Part shown: in pieces, positions 13,047 through 23,400 of the stretch | Layout of the letters: each line of letters starts with the position of its first letter | How positions within the stretch are numbered: position 1 is the first letter of the stretch | Source: Eutypa lata | Lineage: Eukaryota; Ascomycota; Sordariomycetes; Xylariales; Diatrypaceae | Reading direction: 5' to 3' | DNA: 64,000 bases | Assembly: GCA_022661535.1 (NCBI GenBank) | Contig: JAKULF010000021.1 | Span: forward strand, 1-64,000 | Notes under the pieces: model-generated | The model's input: the letters and a program-made list of their open reading frames with translations, nothing else | What the model was told of the DNA's origin: nothing | Database searches by the model: none | Translations under genes and position numbers: made by a program

Positions 13047-14138
13047 ATGTCGCTCCACTTCCAATCTATTCATGACGTGCTGGTTGACGTCGCTAAGCAG
13101 GCCGGCCAGATGATCCTATCGGCTGGCCCGCTAGTACATGCTGCGGCGTCGAAGAGCAACTGTGTGTCACATGCTCCCTCTTTTCAAGTATGTCGGAAAT
13201 TGACTGAAAGGGACTGCAGCGACCGATCTCGTGACTGAGACAGACCAGGCGGTGGAGCAGTATATCCAGACGACGTTAGGCGCTCGCTATCCGGATGTGG
13301 GGTAAGTACATACAATTGCTCCTCTCGTCGCTTTCTCCCCCTCTCTTGCTTGTAGCGCTAATGGGGACTGTAGATTCTACGGGGAGGAGTCGTACACTCC
13401 TGGAGCTAAGCTGGGCGACGGGCCTATTTTCGTGTGCGATCCTGTGGATGGGTAAGTACAGCATAAGATAGAACCAATACCTGTCGCAGTCAAGTTCTTT
13501 CTTATCGTCTAATCGTCTAATCGTCTAACATCTTCCTCAGCACAGTCAACTTCGTACACGGGTTCCCATGGGTGTGCACGTCGCTCGCGCTAGTCATAGA
13601 TAGACAACCCATCATAGGGGTCATCTACAACCCTTTCCTCAAGACGCTATACACGGCGATCAAGGGGCGGGGCAGCTTCGTGGACCTGACGACGCGGCTA
13701 CCGCTACGACGCGAGCCGGAGCCCTTGACGAGGCTGCAGCATGCGTTGGTGGCCTGCGAGTGGGGCGCGGACCGGCGCGGCAACAACTTCGAGGTCAAGC
13801 GGCGGACGTTCGTGGCGCTGGCTCGCGCGGTGGAGGACGGCGGGGCGATGGTGCACAGCATCCGCAGTACGGGCAGCGCAGCGCTCAATTTCGCGCTGGT
13901 GGCCAGCGGGTCGCTGGACCTGTACTGGGAAGGGGCTGCCTATGCCTGGGACGTCTCGGCCGGGTGGCTGATCCTGTCCGAGGCAGGCGGCATCGTCGTC
14001 GACACGAACCCGGGCGGCTGGGAGGTCGCGCTGGATGGACGGAGATATATGGCGGTGCGTGGCGCGCCCGCCGGTCAGAAGGAGCTGGTGGAAGAGTTCT
14101 GGGGGCATGTTGCTGGACAGCTGGACTACCACGCGTAG
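13047..14138 (+). CDS. Inositol-monophosphatase family protein, QutG-like
   Basis: Four exons (13047-13161, 13220-13301, 13374-13451, 13541-14138) give a 290-residue cytosolic phosphatase. It has the family's Mg-binding motifs in order: GEES after the second intron, DPVDGTVNF across the third intron, and YAWDVSAGWLILSEAGG near the C-terminus. The family hydrolyses phosphomonoesters such as inositol phosphate, or acts in quinate metabolism as fungal QutG/Qa-x; the true substrate is unknown. The start is supported by a CACC-ATG context and a TATA box. Intron 1 is GTGTGT...CTGCAG, and intron 3 contains three copies of an 8-bp unit (TCGTCTAA). The gene is convergent with the dehydrogenase at 14,337, only 198 bp away. 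No break was seen. Confidence 0.9.
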
Positions 14139-14336
14139 TAAGAGAGATAAACTAGGATGGAGAGGGCCGGCCAGTATTGTACGACAGACTTTTAGAGGTA
14201 ATATTTATCAAATCTCGCATGTATGCGAGCCTTTATCTATATTGTGGCTGCTTAGTCTCTAACACTCCTCACTAAACTACCCGTCGCCATTTCTTGTGTT
14301 TACCTTTATGGCATGTTTGGTGTTCTCTCCTGCACT

Positions 14337-15599
14337 CTACAGATTGACAGCTTCCATATCAGGCGTAAAGTGGATGCCAGCCAGCTCACGGGCTTGGTCC
14401 AGCCAGGTAAACACGCGGGTGGTAGAATGTTCCCCAATGACAAGACCGCCAGAGCGCTTGGGGTCTAGGACGGCACGGCCGATGACGTCGGCCTGGTACC
14501 ATAGGCCCCAGCCGTGTAGGGGACGGTGCACGTCCTCTACCAGCTCGAAGCCGTCGACGCCTACACGGGTTTTACCGTAGTGCTCGACGTGGATGCGGTC
14601 AGCCCGGATAGGCGGGAATGCCACGCTCGCCTCGGCCTTCTCACCCTGGATGCGTACCGAGGGTGTATTCTTAGCCACGATCAGGCGGTCATCGTGCGGC
14701 GGCACCGCTGATCCCGGCACCGACAGCGACACGGTCACCACGGCGGTGCAGGGCGGGTCAGCCTCGCGAGACAACACGACAGTAGTGATGTCATCAATAG
14801 ATCCTGACGGCGTCGAGTAGGGGATGGTATGGGCATGTATGACGCGGGCTGGTGGCGTATCGCTGTCGTCGCCATCACTCAGCGCCATGTCCACCCAGGT
14901 CAGCGGGTAGACACCCAAGTCGATGAGAGCGCCGGCACCGGTGGTCCAATCAAGGAAGCGGCTGTCGGCCGGTAGGTACGGGTCGGGGAGGATCGGCAGC
15001 GAGAAGTCAGCAAAGATGCGGCGGACGGGCCCTAGACGCGGGCGGACCACGTCGCGGAAGGCCTGCGCCGCTGGTTGATATCGTGTCCACATCGCCTCCA
15101 TCAGCACCGTGCCCGTCAGTCGCGCCTCGTCGCACAGAGCTCGCCATTGGCCCGCCGACACGACGGCCGGCTTCTCCAGCAGCACGTTCCGACCTGACCG
15201 CAGCGCATCTCGCGCGTTGTCGAAGTGCAGTCCTAGAGGAGTTGAGATATAGACTACGTCAAAGTCGCCGTGGCTTAGCAGCTCTGCGTAGGACTTAAAA
15301 ACGGCTATTTCGGCTGCCTCCGCCGCACCCCCTGGCAGCTGATCGACCAGCCAGCGCCGCGCCCGCTCCTCGCCCCCTGAAGTGCCCACCGCGGACAGGG
15401 AGTGGATCAGCTGCTTGTTCTCCTCCCGTGGCAGTAGCAAGTCCTTAAGAAACTTGACCGCGATCGCCGACAGACCTAAAAATGCCCATCGACAGTGCTG
15501 TAGTGAGTGCCCCTTTTCATCGTTTTTAGCGTCGTTGCTAGTCCCGGTGCCGTTGCTGGTGCCGTTGTTGCTGGTGTTGCTACAATCTTGCGGACTCAT
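14337..15599 (-). CDS. Gfo/Idh/MocA-type NAD(P) oxidoreductase (dihydrodiol/xylose dehydrogenase-like)
   Basis: A single exon of 420 codons. After a Ser/Thr/Asn/Gly-rich N-terminal stretch (about residues 1-33) comes a Rossmann segment. Its nucleotide-binding loop reads GLSAIA rather than the more usual GxGxIA. The family's catalytic EKP motif follows (NVLLEKP), then a MEAMWTRYQP segment and a GALIDLGVYPL segment, both typical of fungal dimeric dihydrodiol or D-xylose 1-dehydrogenase-like proteins. It would oxidise a sugar or cyclic diol using NADP+. The poly-polar N-terminus is unusual, and an internal start cannot be excluded. It shares a 397-bp divergent promoter region with the hydrolase at 15,997. 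Confidence 0.85.
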   Translation of the reverse strand: MSPQDCSNTSNNGTSNGTGTSNDAKNDEKGHSLQHCRWAFLGLSAIAVKFLKDLLLPREENKQLIHSLSAVGTSGGEERARRWLVDQLPGGAAEAAEIAVFKSYAELLSHGDFDVVYISTPLGLHFDNARDALRSGRNVLLEKPAVVSAGQWRALCDEARLTGTVLMEAMWTRYQPAAQAFRDVVRPRLGPVRRIFADFSLPILPDPYLPADSRFLDWTTGAGALIDLGVYPLTWVDMALSDGDDSDTPPARVIHAHTIPYSTPSGSIDDITTVVLSREADPPCTAVVTVSLSVPGSAVPPHDDRLIVAKNTPSVRIQGEKAEASVAFPPIRADRIHVEHYGKTRVGVDGFELVEDVHRPLHGWGLWYQADVIGRAVLDPKRSGGLVIGEHSTTRVFTWLDQARELAGIHFTPDMEAVNL

Positions 15600-15996
15600 T
15601 GCTACACTGCAGTGGCTACGAATAGCTCAATAACGTGGATTTACCTTGTCCCTTTACGCCTCCCCGTCTTCCTGTCCGCCTTGTCAGCTGCTTTTTATCT
15701 CCGCGCAAGACATATCACATCTCGCCTACCACGCCCACTCCGCCCTCTCCGGTACCACTTCGAGGTGCTTGTGGAGGTTCCGGGATGGTCCCTAGTCATC
15801 TCCCGATTGGGTGTTACTCCGGCTTCTCCGGTACCGCGTCGAGCGGTTCATGGAGGTTCCCTAGCCATCTACCAATTAGAGCCCAATCCAATTCGCACTC
15901 CCATTATGATGTCAGAGGTACTTTCGTATGTGGTATATAAAATTCAATAGAGAACTGTCTACTAAGTAATTAAGAAATGCAATCCAACATTAAACT
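15600..15996. promoter_or_regulatory. Divergent promoter region with an imperfect 60-bp duplication
   Basis: It lies between the dehydrogenase (minus) and the hydrolase (plus). Two related segments, 15,746-15,810 and 15,825-15,879, both start TCTCCGGTACC, share a TGGAGGTTCC core and end near a CCAAT-type box (ATTGG in the first, CCAAT in the second). Duplicated CCAAT-bearing modules suggest co-regulation of the two genes, which is inference. Confidence 0.5.
15934..15942 (+). promoter_or_regulatory. Probable TATA box of the hydrolase gene
   Basis: TATATAAAA lies 55-63 bp before the ATG at 15,997, at a common distance for fungal TATA promoters. Confidence 0.5.
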
Positions 15997-17238
15997 ATGG
16001 CATATCTTACCAAAGTACTCGCTGCGCTGCACCTAGCAGTAACAGTAGCAACAGCAGAAGCCATCAAGGTCGTCCCTTTTAACCAATGGCATCACCAGAG
16101 AATCGTAACTCAAGACGTTCAGCTTCATGTGCAATGGGCCGGGTCAGGCCCCCCGCTCGTGCTTATCCATGGCTTTCCCCAACATTCTGTCTGCAACCCA
16201 TTAATTTGTCGTGCCTTCCTGCCCTCGAATCTTGACTAACATCTAAATTTTGCAGTTAACCTGGCACACTATTGGCCCACTGCTGGCGCAAAACTACACT
16301 GTTATCTGTCCCGATAACCGCGGCATGGGCGCCTCCACGATCCCCCTCAGCCGAGATTATACATCTGAGACCGTCGCGGGCGATTTCAAAGCCATCCTCG
16401 ACTTCTTCGGCATCGAGCAGGCTTACTTCCTGGGCCACGACAAGGGTGCCCCGCCGCTGGCCGCGTTGGCCATGCAACAACCATCTCTGGTCTCCAAGGT
16501 CATCTTCGCGGAGATGATGCTGCCGGCCTTCGGCTTCGAGAACCTACACATTCCCAAGCCCTGGTGGGACACGTTTCAGAACTGGCACCTGGCCTGGTAT
16601 CTCGTGCCCGAGGTTGCCGCCTTCTTTGCCCACGGACGCGTCAAGGAGCTACTGACCTGGTACATCTGGCACGGCTCCTACTCGGGCATCTCCCAACTGC
16701 CCCATGACCACCTCGAATCCTACACGCGCGAGCTGTCCAAGCCGGGTTACCTCGAGGCCGGCTTTGGTTATTTCAAGTCCATCTGGAAGGACGGCGAGTA
16801 CTTCAACCGCACCCTGAAGAAGGAACCCCTCAAGCAGCCTATCTTAGTCCTCGGCGGCGAGTCCAATTTTGCCCCGGCAGAATACCTCCATCAGCACTAT
16901 GATCCCGTGGGGACCGACGTTCAGGTCGACGTTATCCCTCACGCCGGCCACTGGATCGGTGAGGAGAACCCTCAATGGACCGCTAGTCGCATCCACCAGT
17001 TTTTATCCGAGGGAAATTCCATCCTCAGTGTCGATCTTAGCTCTTTCGTCAATCGGGTCACTCTAAGTGGAGCAGAGTAAGCTCTTTTTCTTCTTCTTTT
17101 CTTCTTCAGAAACCTATGTTATTGATTTGCTAATCCAGGCACAGCACTGCCTCGGCGGAGAACCTAGTTCATTACGAAAATCAAGCTGCCAAGCAGGAGA
17201 CTTCCACCGCTAAAAGCAGTGAAAAGTCTGAGCTGTGA
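15997..17238 (+). CDS. Secreted alpha/beta hydrolase (epoxide hydrolase/haloacetate dehalogenase type)
   Basis: Three exons (15997-16188, 16256-17076, 17139-17238) encode 370 residues. A hydrophobic N-terminus with an Ala-rich end (about residues 1-22) looks like a signal peptide. The fold motifs are in order: HGFPQHS oxyanion loop, RGMGAST, nucleophile elbow GHDKG (Asp about 126) and catalytic His in HAGHW. An Asp nucleophile points to epoxide hydrolase or dehalogenase chemistry, not esterase. The last intron starts inside the GAG codon just before an in-frame TAA. Unspliced RNA therefore stops at ...SGAE, while splicing adds a 33-residue hydrophilic tail. The natural substrate is unknown. 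Confidence 0.85.
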
Positions 17239-18265
17239 TTAGCTGGGAAATGCTAAACTACGTCAGTAGTAAATTGGGGTGATTCATCAGTGTCCTAAGC
17301 CAGTCCGTAGTCCAAGGCCAGTCGGATTGATCAGGGGATTCCCAATCTTGGAGCCATCTATTCGAGTGGTTATTCTGTGCCCAGGGCTGACGCAGCTAGT
17401 GACAGAATTCCGCGTCTACTCGTCGCACACACATGGGGTCTTCTTGCTCAGTGAGCTTTCGTAAGGTAGGAAATCAAGGTAGTCCATTCTCGAATCCAAG
17501 CGTGTGTCTCTAGCTAGCAACCTGTAAACATGGTGCACATGGACGATGCCCTTAAACTTGTTATGACGGTACTAGTGCAGACTCTGTCCCGTGAGACACA
17601 GCTCTCCGCAAAGTTGTAGATGTATCTATCGAGTATACCGCACTTGGCAATAGCATTCAAAAAGAGGTGGTCCCAGCCACCAATGATATCCATATCTTCG
17701 CATAGGGCTCGCTGATAATCGTACGGTCGATTGAGGCGTGTTTTGAGAGTGTTTATCGTCGAACGAACCTCTGAGCCCAGCTTGTGGGGTTTTTATTTTT
17801 TTTCTTTATTTTGTTTCCCTTTCTTTTGCACTGTATTCGCCATACCCTCCCCAATTTCAGTCAATGGCGTATTGAGCAACTGGATGTTCTTCTAAGTCGA
17901 TCGGGTCATAATCCAATAATTATTTGACGTCGGCGTCGCGTCGGAAGGTTTCATCGCGAATCCGTCCCTGTAAGGTGCTCGGAGAGACTTTTCATCTAGT
18001 TGCAGCGCGCCGAATATTCAATCTCGGATCCTTCTCGATAGCTTAGATAACTGAAGGAATATAAGATTTCTTAGACAGATTCCTTATAGTCAAATGGTAA
18101 GAAATGTACGTTTAACGTCCAATTATGGTCATATCACGCAAAAGTGTCCTACTCGGTGTACAGTGATGTTATAAGAGTAAGGAAGCATTGAATGAATATA
18201 CATAATTACTGAGAGATCTGTTATCTCCTCCACAACCTCTCTGTACTAACATCATTAGCTCTTAA
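17239..18265. other. Intergenic region between convergent genes
   Basis: About 1 kb of normal-composition DNA lies between the hydrolase 3' end and the regulator 3' end. Short open frames (for example 17,279-17,464) lack coding character. Pyrimidine-rich runs occur near 17,790-17,830. No RNA gene or repeat was recognised. Confidence 0.5.
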
Positions 18266-20640
18266 CTAAGGGTCTGTTGGGGGGTTCTCGGCTAGGTCGA
18301 GATTGGTCCAAAACGTATCCATGGCGTCCCACTGGCTTTCTAAATCGCTTATGACAGGTAGTGACTCTATATCGAGTTGGCAGAAGTTGAAAGTCTCGTC
18401 AGTAGCGGTGGGAGCTGACGATGCTTGCGGTGGTGTTGTTGTCGTTGCTACTTCTTGCATCGAAATATCTTGGCTATCCTGGCTCTTTGTCAGTGAAGCA
18501 GCCGAAGTCGAAGGCACTGGGGTGGTAGACAGTTTTGTTGCCGTCTGACTCGCACCTACTATTAGATCTGCTGTCCCCAGGGGTGTCAACCACGACGACG
18601 ACGACGACCAGCTGCCGTTGGTGAGAAAACCAATCGTAACGGCGTTCATGTCGTCTGCGAGGATACGCACGATTCTGGCAGTTGGGGCAGCGTCAGGTAT
18701 CATATTGATATACATTTCTATGACAGCCAATCCCATCTCTACGGTCTTGCGTATCGCTGCCATCGAGTGACTCAGGGGGAAAGTGTACGCATAACCAAGC
18801 ATAGTGAACAAGGCAGTCTTTTGCCAGCGGAAGACGCGATAGACACCATATAGCGCCTCGGACGTGGTCAAGGCTTGATACGCCATAGCAGTGAGTGCCA
18901 TTGCGTGGTTGAGACTGGTGGTCGCTTTGCTGTCCGACATTGGCGTCGAGATATCGGGGGGCGCGGCAAGGCAGATGAAAGGTCGGTACAAGCACATGCA
19001 CTGATGGTGGTACTGAAGCTCGATCAGCAGTCGTTGGCACTGGCAGTGGACGAGGATGTTCGGATTTGGATCCAGGTCAAGAACAAAGCTGTCGGTTGAG
19101 AACGGTTTGCCCTCTTTGCGAGGTACATAGTACCCCTGAGGCACATCCCTGGCCCAAGCATCGATCTCCTTCATCGGCTCGGTGAGGAATCGCGCGCACT
19201 CCTCACGGGCTTGGTCATTGTTGACGAAGGCCGCATAGTGGCCATCATTTACGACATCGTCATACTTGCAGGAGAAAGCAGAATGAACAGCTCGAACAGC
19301 TTGAAGGAAGCGCAGCATCTGGGTCTGAAATCCAAGCCAAGAGGGGCAAGCATCATCGTGACGGTAATGCGGAGCCAGCCATTGGGCTATCTCTGGAGAG
19401 TCACTCGGCAAGTGGCAGGCTGTGGCCGAGAGCCCAATCATAGGCATTCGACCTCCCTCCATGGAGAGCATCGTATCCAATGCAAACAAGCTCCACCAGG
19501 TACGCCGTGAAACTTCCTTCTCCGGCTCCGGATCACTCGCCGGTGGTTCATTCGGCAACCCGAGAAGCATGGCCACCCCTACAGCCTTACCTGCGACGAC
19601 CAGGGCCCTATTCAGGAAGCCTGCCTCGTACATGTATATGGTGCTCAAGACGTAGCATTGCACAGTGACAATAGTCGGACTCTCAATGGTCTGATCAATA
19701 GCCTCCTGGCAACGAATATAGTATTGAATGCCATCCAGGGATGAGTAGGTGGACTTGGGAGTCCCGGCATTATGAGCTAGCGAGTCGCCCGCACGGTTTA
19801 TGTGGAATTTTCCCAACTGTATGCACAGGGCTAGTATTATATCGATAAGCGGCGACGGCTTTCGCGTTGCTTCGGGACTACCGCCAGCCACCAACGCTTG
19901 GTACTCCCTCCTGACTTGACCTTCGTTGAGGATAGGGAAGCTGAAGTAATGCGTCCGCCAAAACAGAGCGAGGAAGTGTACTTCTTGGTGCGGCGGTAGA
20001 AATCCGGCGTCTAATGTGTCTGGGGGCATCCGAGGAGGGGAATTCATGCTGTTGGCATAGGTCGAGATGGGCAGCTCAAGGTGGGGCCTCGTTGTCCGTA
20101 GGAAGTGGAACAGGTGTATGATGAAGAAGGGCAGCGAGTACATGCCGTATACAACCGACCCGACACGGACGCCATTGCGGGACCCCGAAGGTCGCTCCGT
20201 GTATCGCTCCGATTGCGAGGCTTTTGGTGACTGATCGACGGGTGAGGTACTAGAGCTCTTGGACTCCTCGAGCTGCCTCTTACGGATCTCTAACTCTCTC
20301 ATCTGGGCACGAAGAACCTCCACCTCTCTGTTTCCCGGCGAGAAGAGGCAAGGCGCGATTAGCGGGCGTTCTGAGAAGAGTAAGGCATCAAGATGACCTA
20401 CTTGACGGCTTCGGTGATGCTGCGAAATTGATTCTTGCCGCTCATGCTACAGATTCGGCCGCCCTGTTGGCAATTATAGCATGGCCGGTCGTTGTCGCAC
20501 TTGATACGCATCAGCTTACACCAGTCGCAGGCGCGGCGCACTTGAGTTCGCTTGGGACGACTCAAGGGTTGGTTATTTTCGCTGCCGCCGGCACGGCTTG
20601 CGCCGTGGGCAGTACTGTCAAGAGTCAAGGTGGAAAACAT
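18266..20640 (-). CDS. Zn(II)2Cys6 transcription factor
   Basis: Two exons (20640-20402, 20327-18266) encode 766 residues. The binuclear zinc cluster near the N-terminus is C-x2-C-x6-C-x5-C-x2-C-x6-C (starting CDWCKLMRIKC). It is preceded by a basic segment and followed, across the intron, by a charged coiled-coil linker (VLRAQMRELEIRKRQLEES). The middle is a fungal-specific transcription factor domain (about residues 160-560, with LFWRTHYFSFPIL and RRTWWSLFALD). The tail is Ser/Thr/Ala-rich and acidic, compatible with activation. The longer open frame starting at 20,661 begins with TTG, so the ATG at 20,640 is preferred. It probably controls the neighbouring hydrolase, dehydrogenase and phosphatase genes, but this rests on position alone. 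Confidence 0.88.
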
Positions 20641-20799
20641 TCCGGAGGCCGGATCGACCAAATACGATGTATCACATTCTGAAGACGATCATAGTTGTAT
20701 AAGTTACTTCGTTGTAAGAAGTATAAGACAAACCAATCGTTCTTTTTTCATTACAAACTATTCTTTTTTCGGTTTACTTTGTCTTAAACCTTAAGCCGC

Positions 20800-22090
20800 C
20801 GTAACTTCGTTATGTATAACGTTAATTATAAAGTTACGAATTACTTTTACTTTTAAATTATTTTTATTATTAAAATATTAAAAATATATAAACGTATAAT
20901 AATTTTTAATTATAATATAAAAATTTAAAAAAAAATATATTTAATATAATATTTAATATAATATTTTATTATATAATTTTTATAATATTATAATAAAAAT
21001 TTATAATATTATAATAAATTTTATATAAATTATTAAATATAATATTATTTATATATAATTTTATTATATATATAAATATATATAATATATTTAATTTTTA
21101 AATATTTATTTTATAAAAATTAATATAATATTTATATAATAATTTTTATTAATTTATTTAAAATAATAAATATATATATTATTTATAAATTATTCGTTTA
21201 TTTTATTAATATATATAACTTTTATAATATTAAAATATTAAATATTAATAAAGTTTTATATAATAAATATATTAATTTTTAATAATAAAAATAATTTATA
21301 ATTTTATAATTAATATTATTTTTTATATTAAATAAAAATAATAAATTTTAATAAATTAATTTTTTAAAAATAATACGAAATTATAATAATTTAAATTAAT
21401 TTAAAAAATATTATTTTATATATTAATAAATATTATAATTTATTATAAAATAATTTATAATAAAATTAATTAAATATATATTATATATTAATATATTAAT
21501 AAAAGTTTTTAAATTTTTTAAAAATTAAAATAATTAATTAATTTTATAATATATATTTTATAAATATATTATAATATAAATTATATATATTTATTATTAT
21601 TATTATTTTTATTATTTATAAAAAATATTAATTTAATATAATTTAATATAATAAAAACTTTTAATATTATAATTTTTATTTAAAATAATTAAATTTATAA
21701 ATATAAATATAATTATATATTTTATATTTTAAGTTTTTTAATAATTAAAATTATATTAATAATAAATTAATTATAAATATATTAAAATAATATTTATTTT
21801 AATATTTATATTAATATATATAAAATTAAATAAATAAATAATATATAAATAATTTAAATTTAAATTATAATATATTTAAAATTAAATATTTATAATATTA
21901 TATAATAAAATAATAATAATAATAATTATTATTATTATTATTAAAAAAGTTATTTTTATAAATTAATTATTAAATAATATATAAAACTTTTTTTATAAAT
22001 ATCTTTTTAATATTTATAAATAATAATTTATATAATATTTAATAACGACGTAAAATATATAATTAACGAAAAAAAACTTTATGTATAAGG
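20800..22090. repeat. AT-rich RIP-type block
   Basis: About 1.3 kb of nearly pure A/T sequence begins some 160 bp upstream of the regulator start. No motif of any element could be recognised. Isolated CG pairs remain. Confidence 0.75.
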
Positions 22091-22613
22091 TAATATATAA
22101 CCTAGTATATTAAGTTCTTTAATCCTTGAATTATAATGCAGCGGCCCGCAGTTGCATGCAGACCGATTACCCACTTAAGTACCTACACAGACGAACTTGC
22201 ACATCACGATAGTGACGATCGATCCCTAGAGCATGTAAGCGGCTATGGCCAACTTCAGCTGCGATCCCTTCACTGGGGGCAGGACGACTCGGGAAAGTAC
22301 TAAGTGAACGCGAGCGAGGCTGTGTATTTCTCGAAAGCAATCCCGTTTGCTCGCAACATGGAAATTCAATTGGAGGTCCGCAATACAGGTCATGAGTCAT
22401 CCTCTCTTACTCATACCAAACTTCCTACACAAACGCTCCTGGGCTACTTGTTGAAAGCTATGGGCAAGTTTACTGGGAATTGAGCACACCACATGAAAAG
22501 CGACCACCATGTGAATAGTCATGACGCGGCCTATACTAGTTAGAGGTACCCCAGCGCTGCAAGAAGGAGTGGTGCCTTGTTGTATATGCCGAAACCACTA
22601 CCTGGATAGTCGG

Positions 22614-22828
22614 AGATACCGCCTATTTTGACCTATAGTGTATGGGACCACACGGGCCTCTTTCTGGGGGATTTACTCACTATGCTATTTTAAATATTGA
22701 ACATCATTATTGTCAAGATAACGTGATAAGATTTCTTCCACTTCATAGGGTTTAGTGAGCAGATCCCTCAGAAAAAGGCCCGTGTGGTCTCGTACACTCA
22801 GACACTGTAGGTCAAAATAGATGGTAGC
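22614..22828. repeat. Fold-back inverted repeat 1
   Basis: The left arm (22,614-22,682) and the reverse complement of the right arm (22,752-22,828) share a long imperfect match including ACCACACGGGCCT and TATTTTGACCTA. The left arm lacks an 8-bp piece present in the right arm. The arms surround a loop of about 70 bp. The right arm is part of an open frame on the minus strand, so the left arm looks like an inverted duplicate of coding sequence. Confidence 0.75.
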
Positions 22829-22921
22829 ATAGGCAGTCTCTTCTTCGGGGTCGTTAGCAAATGCTACGTAATTATCTAGTCGCGCATGCAGTGCATTAAA
22901 GAAAGATACGGGTTCTTGGTA
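22685..22921 (-). pseudogene. Coding remnant of unknown type (78 codons, no start)
   Basis: An open frame with protein-like composition begins straight after two in-frame stops and ends in TAG at 22,687-22,685. It has no ATG. It contains segments such as FFNALHARLDNYVAFA and TGLFLRDLLTKPYEVEE, acidic and amphipathic in character. Parts of it are duplicated in inverted orientation at 22,614-22,682. It may be a fragment of a gag-like or other repeat-encoded protein, but the family was not recognised. Confidence 0.45.
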
Positions 22922-23097
22922 TTATTACGAAGTACTATAGTTTAGATAGGGAATGCACGGGATGGGCCGCACGCAGGACCCTGGCTAGCGTGACGAAAGT
23001 CCGGATACCCCGGAATTATCCTCCGATTATTAAAACTTGCTTTACCAACGTAAATAAGCAATTAGGTCTCCGGGAACTCCGGGTGTACAGTAGAATC

Positions 23098-23400
23098 CTT
23101 GTTTTATACAATATGCCAAGGTATATTTAGTTAATGGTTCCACTTAATCCACATAGTTCTGCGATATAGACTCCCATACAAATTGTATGAGCTGCAACAT
23201 GAAGCTGTTACGGAGGTCAATGCTTACCATGTATTACCACCATCACCTGGGGGAGTAATGGGAAGAAGAAGCACGAGTCTCATGACAACTTCATGTTACA
23301 GCTTATACAATTTGTATGGGAGTTTACATCGCTAAACCATTTATAGTATATTTTAAACCAAGTAAAACCATTAACTAAATATACCTTAACATATTATAGT
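23098..23400. repeat. Fold-back inverted repeat 2 (MITE-like)
   Basis: The arms of about 110 bp (23,098-23,215 and the reverse complement of 23,283-23,400) share CTCCCATACAAATTGTAT and GGTATATTTAGTTAATGGTT, with a loop of about 70 bp. The right arm shows more C-to-T-like changes and runs into the AT-rich block. The structure resembles a miniature inverted-repeat element or a fold-back transposon; no target-site duplication was established. Confidence 0.75.

Larger units (their letters stand above)
22090..23400. other. Normal-GC islet between AT-rich blocks
   Basis: This 1.3-kb piece has ordinary composition but no intact gene. It holds two separate inverted repeats (22,614-22,828 and 23,098-23,400) and a coding remnant on the minus strand. 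The open frame at 22,167-22,400 (minus) shows no recognisable domain and is not called. Confidence 0.6.

Noticed and set aside
13704..14155. Several overlapping open frames on both strands in the phosphatase gene
   Set aside because: They are shadows caused by the high GC content of the last exon; only the frame with the phosphatase motifs is kept.
18303..19668. Plus-strand open frames inside the Zn2Cys6 regulator
   Set aside because: They are antisense shadows of the regulator's second exon.
22167..22400. 77-codon minus-strand open frame in the islet
   Set aside because: It is Arg/Ser/Pro-rich with no domain and no support from the surrounding sequence.
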